From contig CANTVF010000002.1 in NCBI GenBank assembly GCA_947852905.1, positions 62,001-126,000 of the forward strand: a stretch of 64,000 nucleotides of DNA, in the 5' to 3' direction. This DNA comes from an uncultured Tidjanibacter sp. GTDB lineage: Bacteria; Bacteroidota; Bacteroidia; Bacteroidales; Rikenellaceae. Below are positions 26,605 through 36,146 of this stretch, piece by piece. Every line of letters starts with the position of its first letter. Position 1 is the first letter of the stretch. The notes below the pieces were generated by a model. The model saw only the letters and a program-made list of their open reading frames with translations. It was not told where the DNA came from and ran no database searches. Both the position numbers and the translations under genes were made by a program.

Positions 26605-28069
26605 GACCATCATACGGACGATATTCCTGATATGCGGAATATCGCTGTTCTTCACGGCCTGTACGCAAACCGACGACAATCTCGGAGCCAATATGATTCC
26701 CGGCGGCGACGACCAGATGTCTATCCACATCGACACACTCGGTCTGGCCAACGGCGAAATCATAAAAGCCAGCCAGATATTCTATGACTCGATAGGCAGG
26801 ACTACTTCGACCGACAAGATGCGCGGGGCCATGAATCTCAATATAAACTATATCGGCAAATCTACGGATCCGACTTTCGGGAAACTCACCACGGCTTCGG
26901 TATTCACCGGCGTACCCGCCACGGCCATATCGCCGAACTTTCAGAAAAACCGCCGCGACAGGATAGACTCCGTATCGCTGACGCTCAACATGAAATACCT
27001 CAGCGGCAACGCCGATGTGGTACAGACATTCAACATATACAGACTCAAAGACACGTTGGCATACTCTACCGACACAATATATTACCAATCTTTCAGATAC
27101 GAGGACCATATAGAGGCGGAGCCTGCCTTCAGTTTCAAATTATCCGGTAAACCCGAAGACCTTACCGTAGTGAAACTCGACATTCACGACAACGGCAGGA
27201 AAATGCTGGACGAACTCATGTCCGTAGACACGATGTTAATCTCGTCGTCTTCGGAAGCATACAATTTCTTGCGCAAATTCAATGGATTCGTACTCGCACC
27301 CGCTTCGGATAGCCCGGAAGATGCCGCAATATATGCGAACTATCTTCCCAACAGCTATATGAACCTATACTACCAGCGCGAACGCGACCAGTGGGAAATA
27401 AATTACGATCAGGACAACAAAGACAAGGTAGTGACGGCATACATACAGTTATTCCTCTCCGATGCGAATCAGATGAAGAATACGTCCGTAGCCAGCATAC
27501 GTCACGACTACTCCGGAACGGAATACGCCGCGCTCAATTCCTACGAAACCATCGCCGCTCCGCAGAAAGCCTACATACAGGGACTGGGTGGCATGGCCAC
27601 CGTTCTCGAATTTCCCGAAACGTTCTTCGATGCCATGAGTTCGCTCGTTCCGTCGGACGATTTCGCCCTGTTCATCAACCAGGCACACATGTACGTCTGG
27701 GCCGAAGAAGACACGGCCGAAGCTTTCGACACGTATTTCCAGACACTCGGCAGCTATATAGACTACGGAGAAATGAATCCCATATCGGATTATTACATAT
27801 CCGATTCCGGAACGAGTTCCGATATGATAATACCCTATGACGGTTCGTTGAACCGCAATCCGGGCAAGGGATACTATAAAATGGATATAACGTCTTTCCT
27901 CCAGCATGCCTACGAGGATCCGACCGAAGAAAACCGCAGGCTGACGCTTGCGCCCACATACGATCCGTACGATCCCTTTGCCGAAATGACCTCCGTAATT
28001 CAGACGGAGGAGAGCGCAAATCCCATAAGGGTAAGACTTACATATACGCTTGTAGAACTCAACGAATAA
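26588..28069 (+). CDS. DUF4270 lipoprotein
   Basis: The start is set at the ATG at 26588, which overlaps the upstream gene; it gives 493 residues and a clean lipoprotein signal (MRSYSKTIIRT, hydrophobic core, lipobox FFTAC). The mature part is rich in beta strands and matches the Bacteroidetes DUF4270 family by features such as DDNLGANMIPGGDD after the cysteine, repeated DSVSLTLN and a C-terminal RVRLTYTLVELNE. The family is of unknown function and presumably anchored in the outer membrane. It is translated with the GT5-like protein, so the two may act on the same envelope process. A hairpin with a T6 tail ends the transcript. Confidence 0.88.
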   Translation: MRSYSKTIIRTIFLICGISLFFTACTQTDDNLGANMIPGGDDQMSIHIDTLGLANGEIIKASQIFYDSIGRTTSTDKMRGAMNLNINYIGKSTDPTFGKLTTASVFTGVPATAISPNFQKNRRDRIDSVSLTLNMKYLSGNADVVQTFNIYRLKDTLAYSTDTIYYQSFRYEDHIEAEPAFSFKLSGKPEDLTVVKLDIHDNGRKMLDELMSVDTMLISSSSEAYNFLRKFNGFVLAPASDSPEDAAIYANYLPNSYMNLYYQRERDQWEINYDQDNKDKVVTAYIQLFLSDANQMKNTSVASIRHDYSGTEYAALNSYETIAAPQKAYIQGLGGMATVLEFPETFFDAMSSLVPSDDFALFINQAHMYVWAEEDTAEAFDTYFQTLGSYIDYGEMNPISDYYISDSGTSSDMIIPYDGSLNRNPGKGYYKMDITSFLQHAYEDPTEENRRLTLAPTYDPYDPFAEMTSVIQTEESANPIRVRLTYTLVELNE

Positions 28070-28078
28070 GACCATAAC

Positions 28079-28116
28079 GCGAAACTGAAGGAACATCCCT
28101 TTGGTTTCGCTTTTTT
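28079..28116 (+). terminator. Intrinsic terminator of the GT5-DUF4270 operon
   Basis: GCGAAAC pairs with GTTTCGC, extended by inner pairs, and is followed by six T residues at 28111-28116. It starts 10 bases past the DUF4270 stop. Confidence 0.9.
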
Positions 28117-28215
28117 AAATCAGTCCCGGCAATCGGCCCGCCAAACCGCAACAGTCGCCGAGAGGATAAGATGAAGAATCACGAACGACCAAGACAAAAC
28201 ATGAACGAACGGAAT

Positions 28216-30519
28216 ATGCACGAAAATCTTGTAATAGTCGAGTCTCCGGCCAAAGCCAAGACCATAGAGAAATTTCTCGGCAAGGATTATACCGTCATGT
28301 CCAGTTACGGACACATACGGGATCTGGCAAAGAAAGACCTCGGCATAGATATAAACGACGATTTCAAACCGGACTACGAAATATCGGCCGACAAACGAAA
28401 ACTCGTCGATTCGCTCAGCAAAAGCGCCAAAGAGGCCAAGCAAGTATGGCTGGCTTCCGATGAAGACCGCGAAGGAGAGGCCATTGCATGGCATCTGACA
28501 CAAGTTCTCGGTCTACCGGTAGATCAGACCAAACGCATCGTATTCCACGAGATAACCAAGAACGCCATCATGCACGCGATAGAGAATCCGCGCACGATAG
28601 ACATGAATCTGGTCAACGCCCAACAGGCACGCCGCATACTCGACCGTTTGGTAGGCTTCGAGCTGTCTCCGGTATTGTGGAAGAAAGTGAAACCGTCGCT
28701 GTCGGCAGGCCGCGTACAAAGCGTCGCCGTAAGGCTGATCGTAGAGCGCGAGCGTGAAATCATCAATTTCAAAAGCACGCCCTACTACCGCGTAACAGCG
28801 CACTTCTACCGCAGTTCGGACCCTTCCAAAACGCTGTTCAAAGCCGACCTCGACCACAGGTTCGACTCCGCCGAAGAAGCCCGCGGTTTCCTCGAAATGT
28901 GCAAGAACACTTCGTTTACCGTAAAAAGTTGCGAAAGCAAACCGGCCGAACGTCATCCCGCAGCACCGTTCACCACCTCCACCCTACAGCAGGAGGCTGG
29001 CCGCAAACTCGGCATGTCCGTTTCTCAGACTATGACGATAGCGCAACGCCTGTATGAAAACGGTTACATAACATACATGCGTACCGACTCGCAAAACCTT
29101 TCCACGCAGGCTATAGCGGCAGCAAAGGAAGAGATAATCAAAATGTTCGGCGAACAATACAGCAATGTCCGCCAGTACAAGACCAAAAGCAAGGGCGCTC
29201 AGGAAGCGCACGAAGCCATAAGGCCGTCGTACCTCAATCGACAGCAGATAGACGCGTCGACCGACGAGAAACGTCTCTACGAACTCATATGGAAACGGAC
29301 GGTCGCATCGCAGATGTCTCCCGCCAGAATCGAAAAAACGACCGTAGACATAACCGTAGAAGGCTCGCAGCACAAATTCACGGCCACCGGCGAAGTAGTT
29401 CTTTTCGACGGTTTCATGAAACTATACTCCGAATCGGTAGAAGACGAAGCCGAAGAGGGACAGGAGAATCTGTTACCCGAAATGAAGACGGGAGAACAGC
29501 TCTCGTATAACGACATATCTGCAACGGAACGTTTCACACAACCGCCATACCGCTACAGCGAAGCATCGCTCGTGCGCCGGCTGGAAGAACTCGGCATAGG
29601 CCGTCCGTCCACATATGCGCCAACGATCTCCACTATCATAGCCCGCGGCTACGTGATAAAGCAGAACAAACCGGGCACCAAACGGGATTACAACCAGATA
29701 AAACTCGAAAAGGGTCGCATCACGTCCAAGACGCTGACAGAAAACGTCGGCAAAGAGAAGGCGAAACTGACGCCGACCGACATAGGCATGGTGGTGAACG
29801 ACTATCTCGAAAAACATTTCGTGGACATCCTCGATTATAATTTCACGGCGAACGTGGAGAAAGAATTCGACGACATAGCGGAAGGAAATACCCGTTGGAC
29901 CGACATGTTGCACGGCTTCTACAAATCGTTCCATCCTACCGTCGAGAAAGCACTCGAAGAACAACCCGACCGTGCAGGCCGGGAACGTATACTCGGCATC
30001 GATCCCAAAAGCGGAAAACAGGTATCGGCACGTATAGGACGCTACGGTCCGATCGTACAGATAGGCGGCACGGAAGAAGGCGAAAAACCGCGCTATGCGA
30101 GTCTCAAGAAAGACCAGCTCATAGCTACCATAACGCTCGAAGAGGCGCTCGCGCTGTTCGACCTTCCGCGCACCCTCGGCGAAATAGACGGCAAAGAGGT
30201 CGTGGTATCGATAGGCCGTTTCGGTCCTTATGTCCGCTACGACGGCAAATTCACCTCGCTGTCAAAAAAAGACGATCCGTACACCATTACTCTCGACAGA
30301 GCAGCGGAACTGATACACGAAAAGGAAAACGCAGCAAAAGCGTCGAAGGAACCGATCAAGGTCTTCGCCGAAGAGCCGGACATGAAAGTCCTCAACGGCC
30401 GTTACGGTCCCTATATATCCTACGGAGGTAAAAACTACCGCATACCCAAAGGCACGGAACCTGAAAGTCTCACATACGAACAGACCAAGGACATAATAGC
30501 CAAGTCAAAAAAGAAATGA
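28216..30519 (+). CDS. topA: DNA topoisomerase I
   Basis: TopA relaxes negative supercoils by a single-strand break. The start at 28216 gives 767 residues and places NLVIVESPAKAKT at the N-terminus as in relatives; ATGs at 28171 and 28201 are possible but add unfamiliar residues. The TOPRIM domain shows ASDEDREGEAIAWHL, the catalytic segment is GYITYMRTDSQNLS with the active tyrosine near 286, and SEASLVRRLEELGIGRPSTYA follows. Instead of zinc fingers the C-terminus carries repeated TopoI_C modules, each with a GRYGPIVQIGG- or GRFGPYVRYDG-like core (three copies). This is the normal form in Bacteroidetes. A terminator is 92 bases downstream. Confidence 0.97.
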   Translation: MHENLVIVESPAKAKTIEKFLGKDYTVMSSYGHIRDLAKKDLGIDINDDFKPDYEISADKRKLVDSLSKSAKEAKQVWLASDEDREGEAIAWHLTQVLGLPVDQTKRIVFHEITKNAIMHAIENPRTIDMNLVNAQQARRILDRLVGFELSPVLWKKVKPSLSAGRVQSVAVRLIVEREREIINFKSTPYYRVTAHFYRSSDPSKTLFKADLDHRFDSAEEARGFLEMCKNTSFTVKSCESKPAERHPAAPFTTSTLQQEAGRKLGMSVSQTMTIAQRLYENGYITYMRTDSQNLSTQAIAAAKEEIIKMFGEQYSNVRQYKTKSKGAQEAHEAIRPSYLNRQQIDASTDEKRLYELIWKRTVASQMSPARIEKTTVDITVEGSQHKFTATGEVVLFDGFMKLYSESVEDEAEEGQENLLPEMKTGEQLSYNDISATERFTQPPYRYSEASLVRRLEELGIGRPSTYAPTISTIIARGYVIKQNKPGTKRDYNQIKLEKGRITSKTLTENVGKEKAKLTPTDIGMVVNDYLEKHFVDILDYNFTANVEKEFDDIAEGNTRWTDMLHGFYKSFHPTVEKALEEQPDRAGRERILGIDPKSGKQVSARIGRYGPIVQIGGTEEGEKPRYASLKKDQLIATITLEEALALFDLPRTLGEIDGKEVVVSIGRFGPYVRYDGKFTSLSKKDDPYTITLDRAAELIHEKENAAKASKEPIKVFAEEPDMKVLNGRYGPYISYGGKNYRIPKGTEPESLTYEQTKDIIAKSKKK

Positions 30520-30610
30520 CAGGTCGTCGCCAACACCGGAATACCACGCAGCCGGCAGGGAAAAAATTCCAGTATCGACAGGCGACATAACAGATACGAT
30601 AACCACACAT

Positions 30611-30650
30611 AACGGTTTGAGAAGCATAGCTTTCTCAAACCGTTATTTTT
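30611..30650 (+). terminator. Intrinsic terminator of topA
   Basis: AACGGTTTGAGAA pairs with TTCTCAAACCGTT, with inner pairs closing a 3-base loop, and ATTTTT follows. Confidence 0.85.
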
Positions 30651-31109
30651 ATACCGACGTCTCTTTCGCCACCCTGCTTACCGACAGGGATTCCACAGCC
30701 GCCATAATTCACAATAGCTCACTGCATGTAAATAAGAGCATGACTACCGACTCCAAGTCTTCTATCGAAGCCGCTCCGAAACCAGTACACAAGCCGGTAA
30801 AACCAAATATATATATATACCGCTATGCGTCTACATTATCCTGCACAGCCGACCTGCATATTCATACAACAGGAACGCCATGACCGAACGATGATACATC
30901 ACGATCGCTACACAATTAATTCCGATACACATGCATGCTGCCAGAAACACTTTCTCAACGAATACACCTTTTCGGGGAAATACATATTACACTCAAATCC
31001 ACTCCGCATATCCGGCCAACAATATCGGCATACACATCATATATCCCATGCCTTACCATTGCCACACGGCGACGCCACGATACCGACAAAGCCGTCTCCC
31101 GCAAACGAT
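30651..31109. other. Intergenic region ahead of the ftsK relic
   Basis: About 460 bases without a supported gene. Frames here are threonine-, histidine- and isoleucine-rich. Part of it may be older, unrecognisable ftsK sequence. Confidence 0.45.
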
Positions 31110-31512
31110 TCATTCCGCCGACAACCGCAAAAATACGCCGCAAGTTTTCAATGCCATTCATAACAACAAGAACGAGTTCGCCGACATGATAATTGACCGA
31201 TGCGAAGCGGAGATACCGATCATCCGTCTGACTGCTGAGACGCGTACCGTGAGCTTTCACCTGATAGTGGCGACGCTGCGTCCTGACGTGAAGGTGGGCT
31301 TATAAAGTTCAATATTCCGGCACGTATCGCTTTCAAGGCCGGTTCCATGGTCGATTCGCGCAATATAATAGCCCGGCCGGGAGCCAACAACCTAATAGGT
31401 ATGGACGACATGCCGCTGTATCTCAACTAATAGTCGATGCGAATGCAGTGCGCGTTCCTCGACACTCCGGAGATAGAGAATCCGACATCGTTCATCAGTC
31501 AGCAGGAGAGAT
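31110..31512 (+). pseudogene. Decayed fragment of the DNA translocase gene ftsK
   Basis: Three shifted frames together read like the motor domain of FtsK/SpoIIIE. MPFI at about 31150 is followed by NEFADMI, then HLIVATLRPDVKVGL and a stop at 31303. In the next frame come IKFNIPARIAFKAGSMVDSR and PGANNLIGMDDMPLYLN, then TAA TAG at 31428-31433, then MRMQCAFLDTPEIENPTSFI. In an intact FtsK these correspond to the Walker B DEFAD, IATQRPDV, the IPARIAF-VDSRTIL block and QCAFVDTPEI. At least two frameshifts and two stop codons break the frame, and the Walker A and gamma DNA-binding parts are missing. I infer that a working ftsK is elsewhere in the genome. Confidence 0.85.
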
Positions 31513-31659
31513 CTGACAGACTCCTGCACCGCCCATTCACTCAATACCCCAACCGCTACGCAGTAACGGGTAATGTGCAGACAATAGCCCTCCTTTACCG
31601 AAACACCATACTACAAGTCCCCCGCCCGATAAAAGGTATCCTCCTTACCGGCCAATCGC
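31513..31659. other. Intergenic region after the ftsK relic
   Basis: No supported frame. It ends at the peroxiredoxin terminator. Confidence 0.5.
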
Positions 31660-31698
31660 AAAAATCGGCAAGCGGGTCTTACGTCCCACTTGCCGATT
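31660..31698 (-). terminator. Terminator of the peroxiredoxin gene
   Basis: AATCGGCAAG pairs with CTTGCCGATT, extended by GGG/CCC after one mismatch. On the minus strand a T5 run overlaps the stem end. It is about 120 bases beyond the stop. Confidence 0.75.
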
Positions 31699-31820
31699 AA
31701 TCATAAATTTCGGATACGCCCGCTACTCTACTATTGACTCGCTCCGATGCAAAACCACACTCCGGAACGTCAGTGCAAAACAGCCGACGTAAAAATTTTC
31801 AATAAACCCCGACAGACTTA

Positions 31821-32453
31821 TCAGTGTTTGCTGAGATAATCCGATACGCCTTCGCCGGTCGCCTGCATTGCATCCTTACCTTTGGTCCAGTTGGCGGGGC
31901 AAACCTCTCCGTTGGCCTCGAAATGCTGCAATGCATCCACAACGCGCAACACCTCGTCCACATTACGGCCGAGCGGCATATCGTTGATAGTAATATGCCT
32001 TACGATACCTGCCTTATCGATCAGGAATAGCCCGCGATAAGCCACGGGAGCACCCTCGAACGTGAGTTCGCCGTCCTCGTCCTCCATATATTCGCCGCCG
32101 AGTACGCCGTAATTTTCTGCTATCGTCTTGGTAGCGTCGGCTATGATGGGATATTTCACGCCCTCGATACCGCCGCGGTTCTTGGGCTGGTTGAGCCATG
32201 CGAAATGCGAATGCTCGGAATCGACCGAACATCCTACGACCTGCACATCGCGAGCCTCGAATTCGCCGAGTTTCTCCTGAAACGCGTGCAACTCGGTAGG
32301 ACAAACGAAAGTGAAGTCCATGGGATAGAAGAAAAGAACCACATATTTGTCCCCTTCGTACTGGTCGAGAGAGAAATTCTGAACGATTTCATGCCCGTTC
32401 ACTACTGCCGGAGCATTTATGGCCGGAGCCTTTTTTCCAATCAACGATCTCAT
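31821..32453 (-). CDS. Typical 2-Cys peroxiredoxin (AhpC/TSA family)
   Basis: This thiol peroxidase reduces hydrogen peroxide, organic peroxides and peroxynitrite in the cytosol. The 210-residue protein has the peroxidatic cysteine in DFTFVCPTE (Cys51), the conserved PMDF before it, the active-site Arg in the PLGRNVDEVLRVVDALQ region and the resolving cysteine in GEVCPANW (Cys185). The length with a long C-terminal arm marks the Prx1 subgroup rather than the shorter E. coli AhpC. No ahpF or thioredoxin reductase gene is adjacent, so the reductant is not known. An exact promoter element lies about 90 bases upstream and a terminator follows, so it is a one-gene unit. Confidence 0.95.
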   Translation of the reverse strand: MRSLIGKKAPAINAPAVVNGHEIVQNFSLDQYEGDKYVVLFFYPMDFTFVCPTELHAFQEKLGEFEARDVQVVGCSVDSEHSHFAWLNQPKNRGGIEGVKYPIIADATKTIAENYGVLGGEYMEDEDGELTFEGAPVAYRGLFLIDKAGIVRHITINDMPLGRNVDEVLRVVDALQHFEANGEVCPANWTKGKDAMQATGEGVSDYLSKH

Positions 32454-32544
32454 AATTAGATATTTTTATTATCGAATGTTTAACACAATGACCGCGGTGA
32501 ATCCACCATGTCTCATACTGGCATTATTCATCACCGCCGTTGCA

Positions 32545-32552
32545 CAAAGATA
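32545..32552 (-). promoter_or_regulatory. -7 element of the peroxiredoxin promoter
   Basis: Minus strand TATCTTTG, an exact TAnnTTTG match, leaving a leader of about 85 bases. I saw no clear OxyR-like palindrome beside it. Confidence 0.6.
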
Positions 32553-32629
32553 CGGAAACATGCCGTAACGGACATAACAACAAATAGGTATAGTTCATCA
32601 TATTTTCTTATACCGGTATAACCGCTACG

Positions 32630-33343
32630 TTAACGCCCGATAATGAAAATCGCCGGCCGCTTGTTTATATCCGGTCTGGCCGCCCTGCGCCACTGTTCGA
32701 CGGTAAGCGTACGTATCAACTCGCCCGGAGCGGTGACATCCGCCGCAACTGTCAGACGCGTCCGCGGCGAGAGCGACGCAAGAAGATCTTCCAGCATACG
32801 GGCATTACGGTAAGGCGCCTCGATGAATATCTGCGACTGCCCTTCGCCCAACGCGCGCCGTTCGAGCGCACCTATCGCCCGCCCCCTCTCCGGCTGTTTA
32901 ACAGGCAGATAACCGTTGAACGCAAAAGACTGCCCGTTCTGACCGGATGCCATGAGCGACAATAATATAGACGAAGGACCCACAAGAGGAACTACGGCGA
33001 TGCCATGCGCATGACACAAAGCGGCCACTTCGGCGCCCGGATCGGCCACGCCCGGCACGCCGGCTTCGGAAACGAAACCGGCATCCGTCCCGTCCAACAA
33101 GGGACGTATCATGTCCGGCAGCTCCTCCGGACGGGTATGTTCGTTGCATTCGGCAAACCGCAGGCCGTCTATAGGTTTCCCTATTCCCGCACGCGACAGG
33201 AAACGTCTGGCCGAGCGGACATTCTCGACGATGAAATAATCCAGCGACGCTATAACAGCCCTGTTCGACTGCGGCAACACGTCGTAAGGCTCCCCCTCCC
33301 CTATGGGACAAGGTATCATGTAAAGTTTTCCGTAATTCCCCAT
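32630..33343 (-). CDS. Tetrapyrrole-methylase-fold SAM-dependent methyltransferase (RsmI/YraL-like)
   Basis: With the ATG at 33343 (MGNYGKLYMIPCPIGEG) the protein has 237 residues. It keeps the tetrapyrrole-methylase pattern: IPCPIGEGEPYDVLP at the start, DAGFVSEAGVPGVADPGAEVAALC in the middle, and VVPLVGPSSILLSLMASG, which is the RsmI-type substrate loop. SQIFIEAPYRNARML also fits. RsmI methylates the 2'-O of C1402 in 16S rRNA; Bacteroidetes carry this shorter paralogue whose target is less certain. An exact promoter element stands at 33378-33385. It is transcribed alone, convergent with nothing nearby. Confidence 0.85.
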   Translation of the reverse strand: MGNYGKLYMIPCPIGEGEPYDVLPQSNRAVIASLDYFIVENVRSARRFLSRAGIGKPIDGLRFAECNEHTRPEELPDMIRPLLDGTDAGFVSEAGVPGVADPGAEVAALCHAHGIAVVPLVGPSSILLSLMASGQNGQSFAFNGYLPVKQPERGRAIGALERRALGEGQSQIFIEAPYRNARMLEDLLASLSPRTRLTVAADVTAPGELIRTLTVEQWRRAARPDINKRPAIFIIGR

Positions 33344-33377
33344 ATCATATATAATGCACTCGGCCAGTCCTACAACG

Positions 33378-33385
33378 CAAAGATA
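33378..33385 (-). promoter_or_regulatory. -7 element of the methyltransferase promoter
   Basis: Minus strand TATCTTTG, an exact TAnnTTTG match, with GTTGG near the -33 spacing. It is 34 bases upstream of the ATG at 33343, and it argues against the upstream start at 33409. Confidence 0.6.
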
Positions 33386-33563
33386 AACATTTACAGCCGC
33401 ATCCGCCAACCATACCGATACGCCGCAATACGATACGCCGCACGAAAGCTACCGCCATGCCAGCGGCCGCCCACTACGCACGGACAAAGATGCAGGCACA
33501 GCCTGTATACGATCCTCGCTTCGGTACATACTCCCGCTTCAGCCGCAACCAGAACGCTTCCGG

Positions 33564-35945
33564 TTATGCCTTGAGATAGATGCGTTTCACCCTCTCCGAA
33601 ACGGAAGTCATGATTTCGTAAGGAATCGTTCCGAGCAGTGCCGCCATATCGGCTACGCCGTTACCGGCACCACCGCCGAAAACGACGACCTCATCGCCCT
33701 CGGCAACATCTATTCCCGTCACATCTATCATACAGCTGTCCATACATATTCTTCCGACGACCGGCGCCTTTCGGCCATTCACCTCCATGCTCCACACACC
33801 GCAACCCAACCGTCTGTCTAGTCCGTCGGCATATCCCACCGGTATCGTCGCGAGCCGCGACACCCGTTCGAAGCGACCGCACCGGCCGTAACCTACAGTC
33901 TGCGACGGATCGAGCTCCTTGAGCTGCACGATGCGCGTCACCAGACGACTCACCGGCCTTACGGCTCCGTTGCCCACGGCGCTAAGTCCGTACAGACCGA
34001 TGCCGAGACGGCACATGTCGAACCGCGCTTCCGGAAAACGTTCGATTCCGGCGCTGTTGAGGATGTGACGTATCGGCACGTACCCGATACCCTCGGAAAG
34101 CATATCCACGGCCGTCGTGAAATAGTCTATCTGCGACCGCGTAAATTCGTCCTCCTCAGGCACGTCGGCTACCGCAAGATGCGAGAATACGGAACGTACC
34201 ACCACACCGGAAGCCTCGCGACGCAGCATCTCGACGAGTTCGGGCATGTCTTCGTGTCTGAATCCGAGTCTGTGCATGCCGGTATCTATCTTTATGTGTA
34301 TCGGCCATGAAGTCTCTCCCGCCATACGAACGGCATCCACGAACATACGCAACGAACGGAAATTGTATATCTCCGGCTCAAGACGGTTAGCCACCATAAG
34401 CGGGAAGCTGTCCTGATCGGCATTCAACACCACTATGGGCATGGCAATATCCTGTTCGCGGAGCCTGACACCCTCATCGGCGAACGCCACGGCCAGATAA
34501 TCGACGCCTTGTGCATGCAGCATGTTGGCTACCTCGTAATTGCCGTTGCCGTAAGAGGAGGCCTTAACCATTGCCATGATCTTGCGGCCTCCGACAAGCG
34601 ATCTGAAATAGTCGAGATTGCCTATCATGGCATCCAGATCGACTTCCAATACGGTAGTATGGCTCTTTCGGTCGAGCAGGCGCACGATACCGACGTATCC
34701 GGCATCCATACCCACCCTCAGCATCACGGCCTTGCCGCGTATATCGTCCTGCCGGAAACGGCGCACGAACTCCTCCGCCGACTGGTAAAACTCACTGCCG
34801 GACGCGAACAGACGACCGTACCGACAGATACGTTCACCTATCCCGACAACGGAATCTATACCGGCCTTGGCCACCGCATCGGCCACCCTCGCGTAAAGTT
34901 CGTCCTCCGGCAGCGGACTGAACTTTATATCCGACACTATCAATACCGTATCCCTCTCTCCGGCCACCGCACGCAACCTGTCGAGCGCTATCGGCAACGA
35001 GTTGATGTCCGAATTGTCCGGATCGGTCACGAGAAGCGACCCGGCTATACCCTCGCGGATGTCGAGACGCACATCCACAACGCCGAGTTCCGCCACCCTG
35101 CCGAGCACTCCGGAACAATCTCCCGTCACCATATCGAGAAACGCCGCCGCTACAGCGACTTTGCTCCTCTCCATACGCGCATCGTGCAAAACGGGAATGC
35201 GAGGCTCCATGCCACGCGCATCCACGAGCCGTGCATGCGGCGCGGCTTCGCGCAATATCCGTTCCACCATATCGTCGCCGCCGCAGAACACTATGCTGCC
35301 GCACGTTTTGAACAGACGAGCCTTCTCGCGCATCTTCTCTTCGTCCGAGACGAAATTCTCGCCGTGTTCCGGACCCAACCCGGTAAATACGCCGATATCC
35401 GGCCTCACCACATCGGCCAGACGCGCCATTTCTCCCGGTCTCGATATGCCGGCCTCTATGAGAGCCATATCCTCGTCTCCATCCATCATCAATACCGACA
35501 GCGCCACGCCGAGCTGCGAATTATAACTCCTCGGACTGCGGAATATCTTCTTGCCGCGCGGGGCGAGCTGGGCTATCCACTCCTTTACCGAAGTCTTGCC
35601 GCTGGAGCCGGTTACGGCTACCATAATGCCGCGGAACGTGCTGCGATAGTGCGCGGCGAGCGTCTGCAATCCGTAAAGCGAACGGGGCACCTTCACGAAT
35701 CCTGCCAACGGATACGCCCCGAAATCCACATCGTCCTCGACCATGAAAGCCCTTACGCCGCGCGCATACAAGTCGCCTATGAAGTCGTGACCGTCATGAT
35801 TGGCCCCGTGCATGGCAACGAACATGGGCGCGTCATCGCCGCCTGTGCTGCGCCTGCTGTCGGTCACGACACTGCGCACCTGCGTATCCGCACCGTAAAA
35901 CACGCCGCCGCAAACGGCGGCTATCTCGCTCAATGAATATCTCAT
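33564..35945 (-). CDS. MurF-like ligase fused to alanine racemase
   Basis: The 793-residue protein joins a MurF-like half (about 1-425) to an alanine racemase (about 430-793). MurF would add D-Ala-D-Ala to the UDP-MurNAc-tripeptide, and Alr makes D-alanine from L-alanine; both feed peptidoglycan. The MurF half keeps the ATP loop VTGSSGKTS near 112-119, but where MurF proteins have YNANP it reads DPDNSDINSLP near 308. The racemase half has MAMVKASSYGNG with the PLP lysine near 461, IKIDTGMHRLGF, and VGYGRCGRF and CMDSCMIDV near the C-terminus. The start at 35945 is preferred over a frame extending to 36026, which crosses the promoter region. The fusion is common in Bacteroidetes. A separate murF lies at 63029. 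Confidence 0.93.
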   Translation of the reverse strand: MRYSLSEIAAVCGGVFYGADTQVRSVVTDSRRSTGGDDAPMFVAMHGANHDGHDFIGDLYARGVRAFMVEDDVDFGAYPLAGFVKVPRSLYGLQTLAAHYRSTFRGIMVAVTGSSGKTSVKEWIAQLAPRGKKIFRSPRSYNSQLGVALSVLMMDGDEDMALIEAGISRPGEMARLADVVRPDIGVFTGLGPEHGENFVSDEEKMREKARLFKTCGSIVFCGGDDMVERILREAAPHARLVDARGMEPRIPVLHDARMERSKVAVAAAFLDMVTGDCSGVLGRVAELGVVDVRLDIREGIAGSLLVTDPDNSDINSLPIALDRLRAVAGERDTVLIVSDIKFSPLPEDELYARVADAVAKAGIDSVVGIGERICRYGRLFASGSEFYQSAEEFVRRFRQDDIRGKAVMLRVGMDAGYVGIVRLLDRKSHTTVLEVDLDAMIGNLDYFRSLVGGRKIMAMVKASSYGNGNYEVANMLHAQGVDYLAVAFADEGVRLREQDIAMPIVVLNADQDSFPLMVANRLEPEIYNFRSLRMFVDAVRMAGETSWPIHIKIDTGMHRLGFRHEDMPELVEMLRREASGVVVRSVFSHLAVADVPEEDEFTRSQIDYFTTAVDMLSEGIGYVPIRHILNSAGIERFPEARFDMCRLGIGLYGLSAVGNGAVRPVSRLVTRIVQLKELDPSQTVGYGRCGRFERVSRLATIPVGYADGLDRRLGCGVWSMEVNGRKAPVVGRICMDSCMIDVTGIDVAEGDEVVVFGGGAGNGVADMAALLGTIPYEIMTSVSERVKRIYLKA

Positions 35946-36030
35946 ACCACCCGATAATATTCTCCGGACACATTCTCGGCGTCCGACTACGCGGCATTTC
36001 CGACGTCGTATCCGCGACTGCCGCACGTCG

Positions 36031-36038
36031 CAAAAATA
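36031..36038 (-). promoter_or_regulatory. -7 element of the murF-alr promoter
   Basis: Minus strand TATTTTTG, an exact TAnnTTTG match, about 85 bases upstream of the ATG. Confidence 0.55.
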
Positions 36039-36146
36039 CGCGGTGCAACATCACCGTCGCACCGCGCTAAAATAATACAATTAATACACCGTTATGCCGT
36101 ATCGCACCGGTTTTTCGGCCGTATTTTCAAAGTCTTTGCCCGGCAT

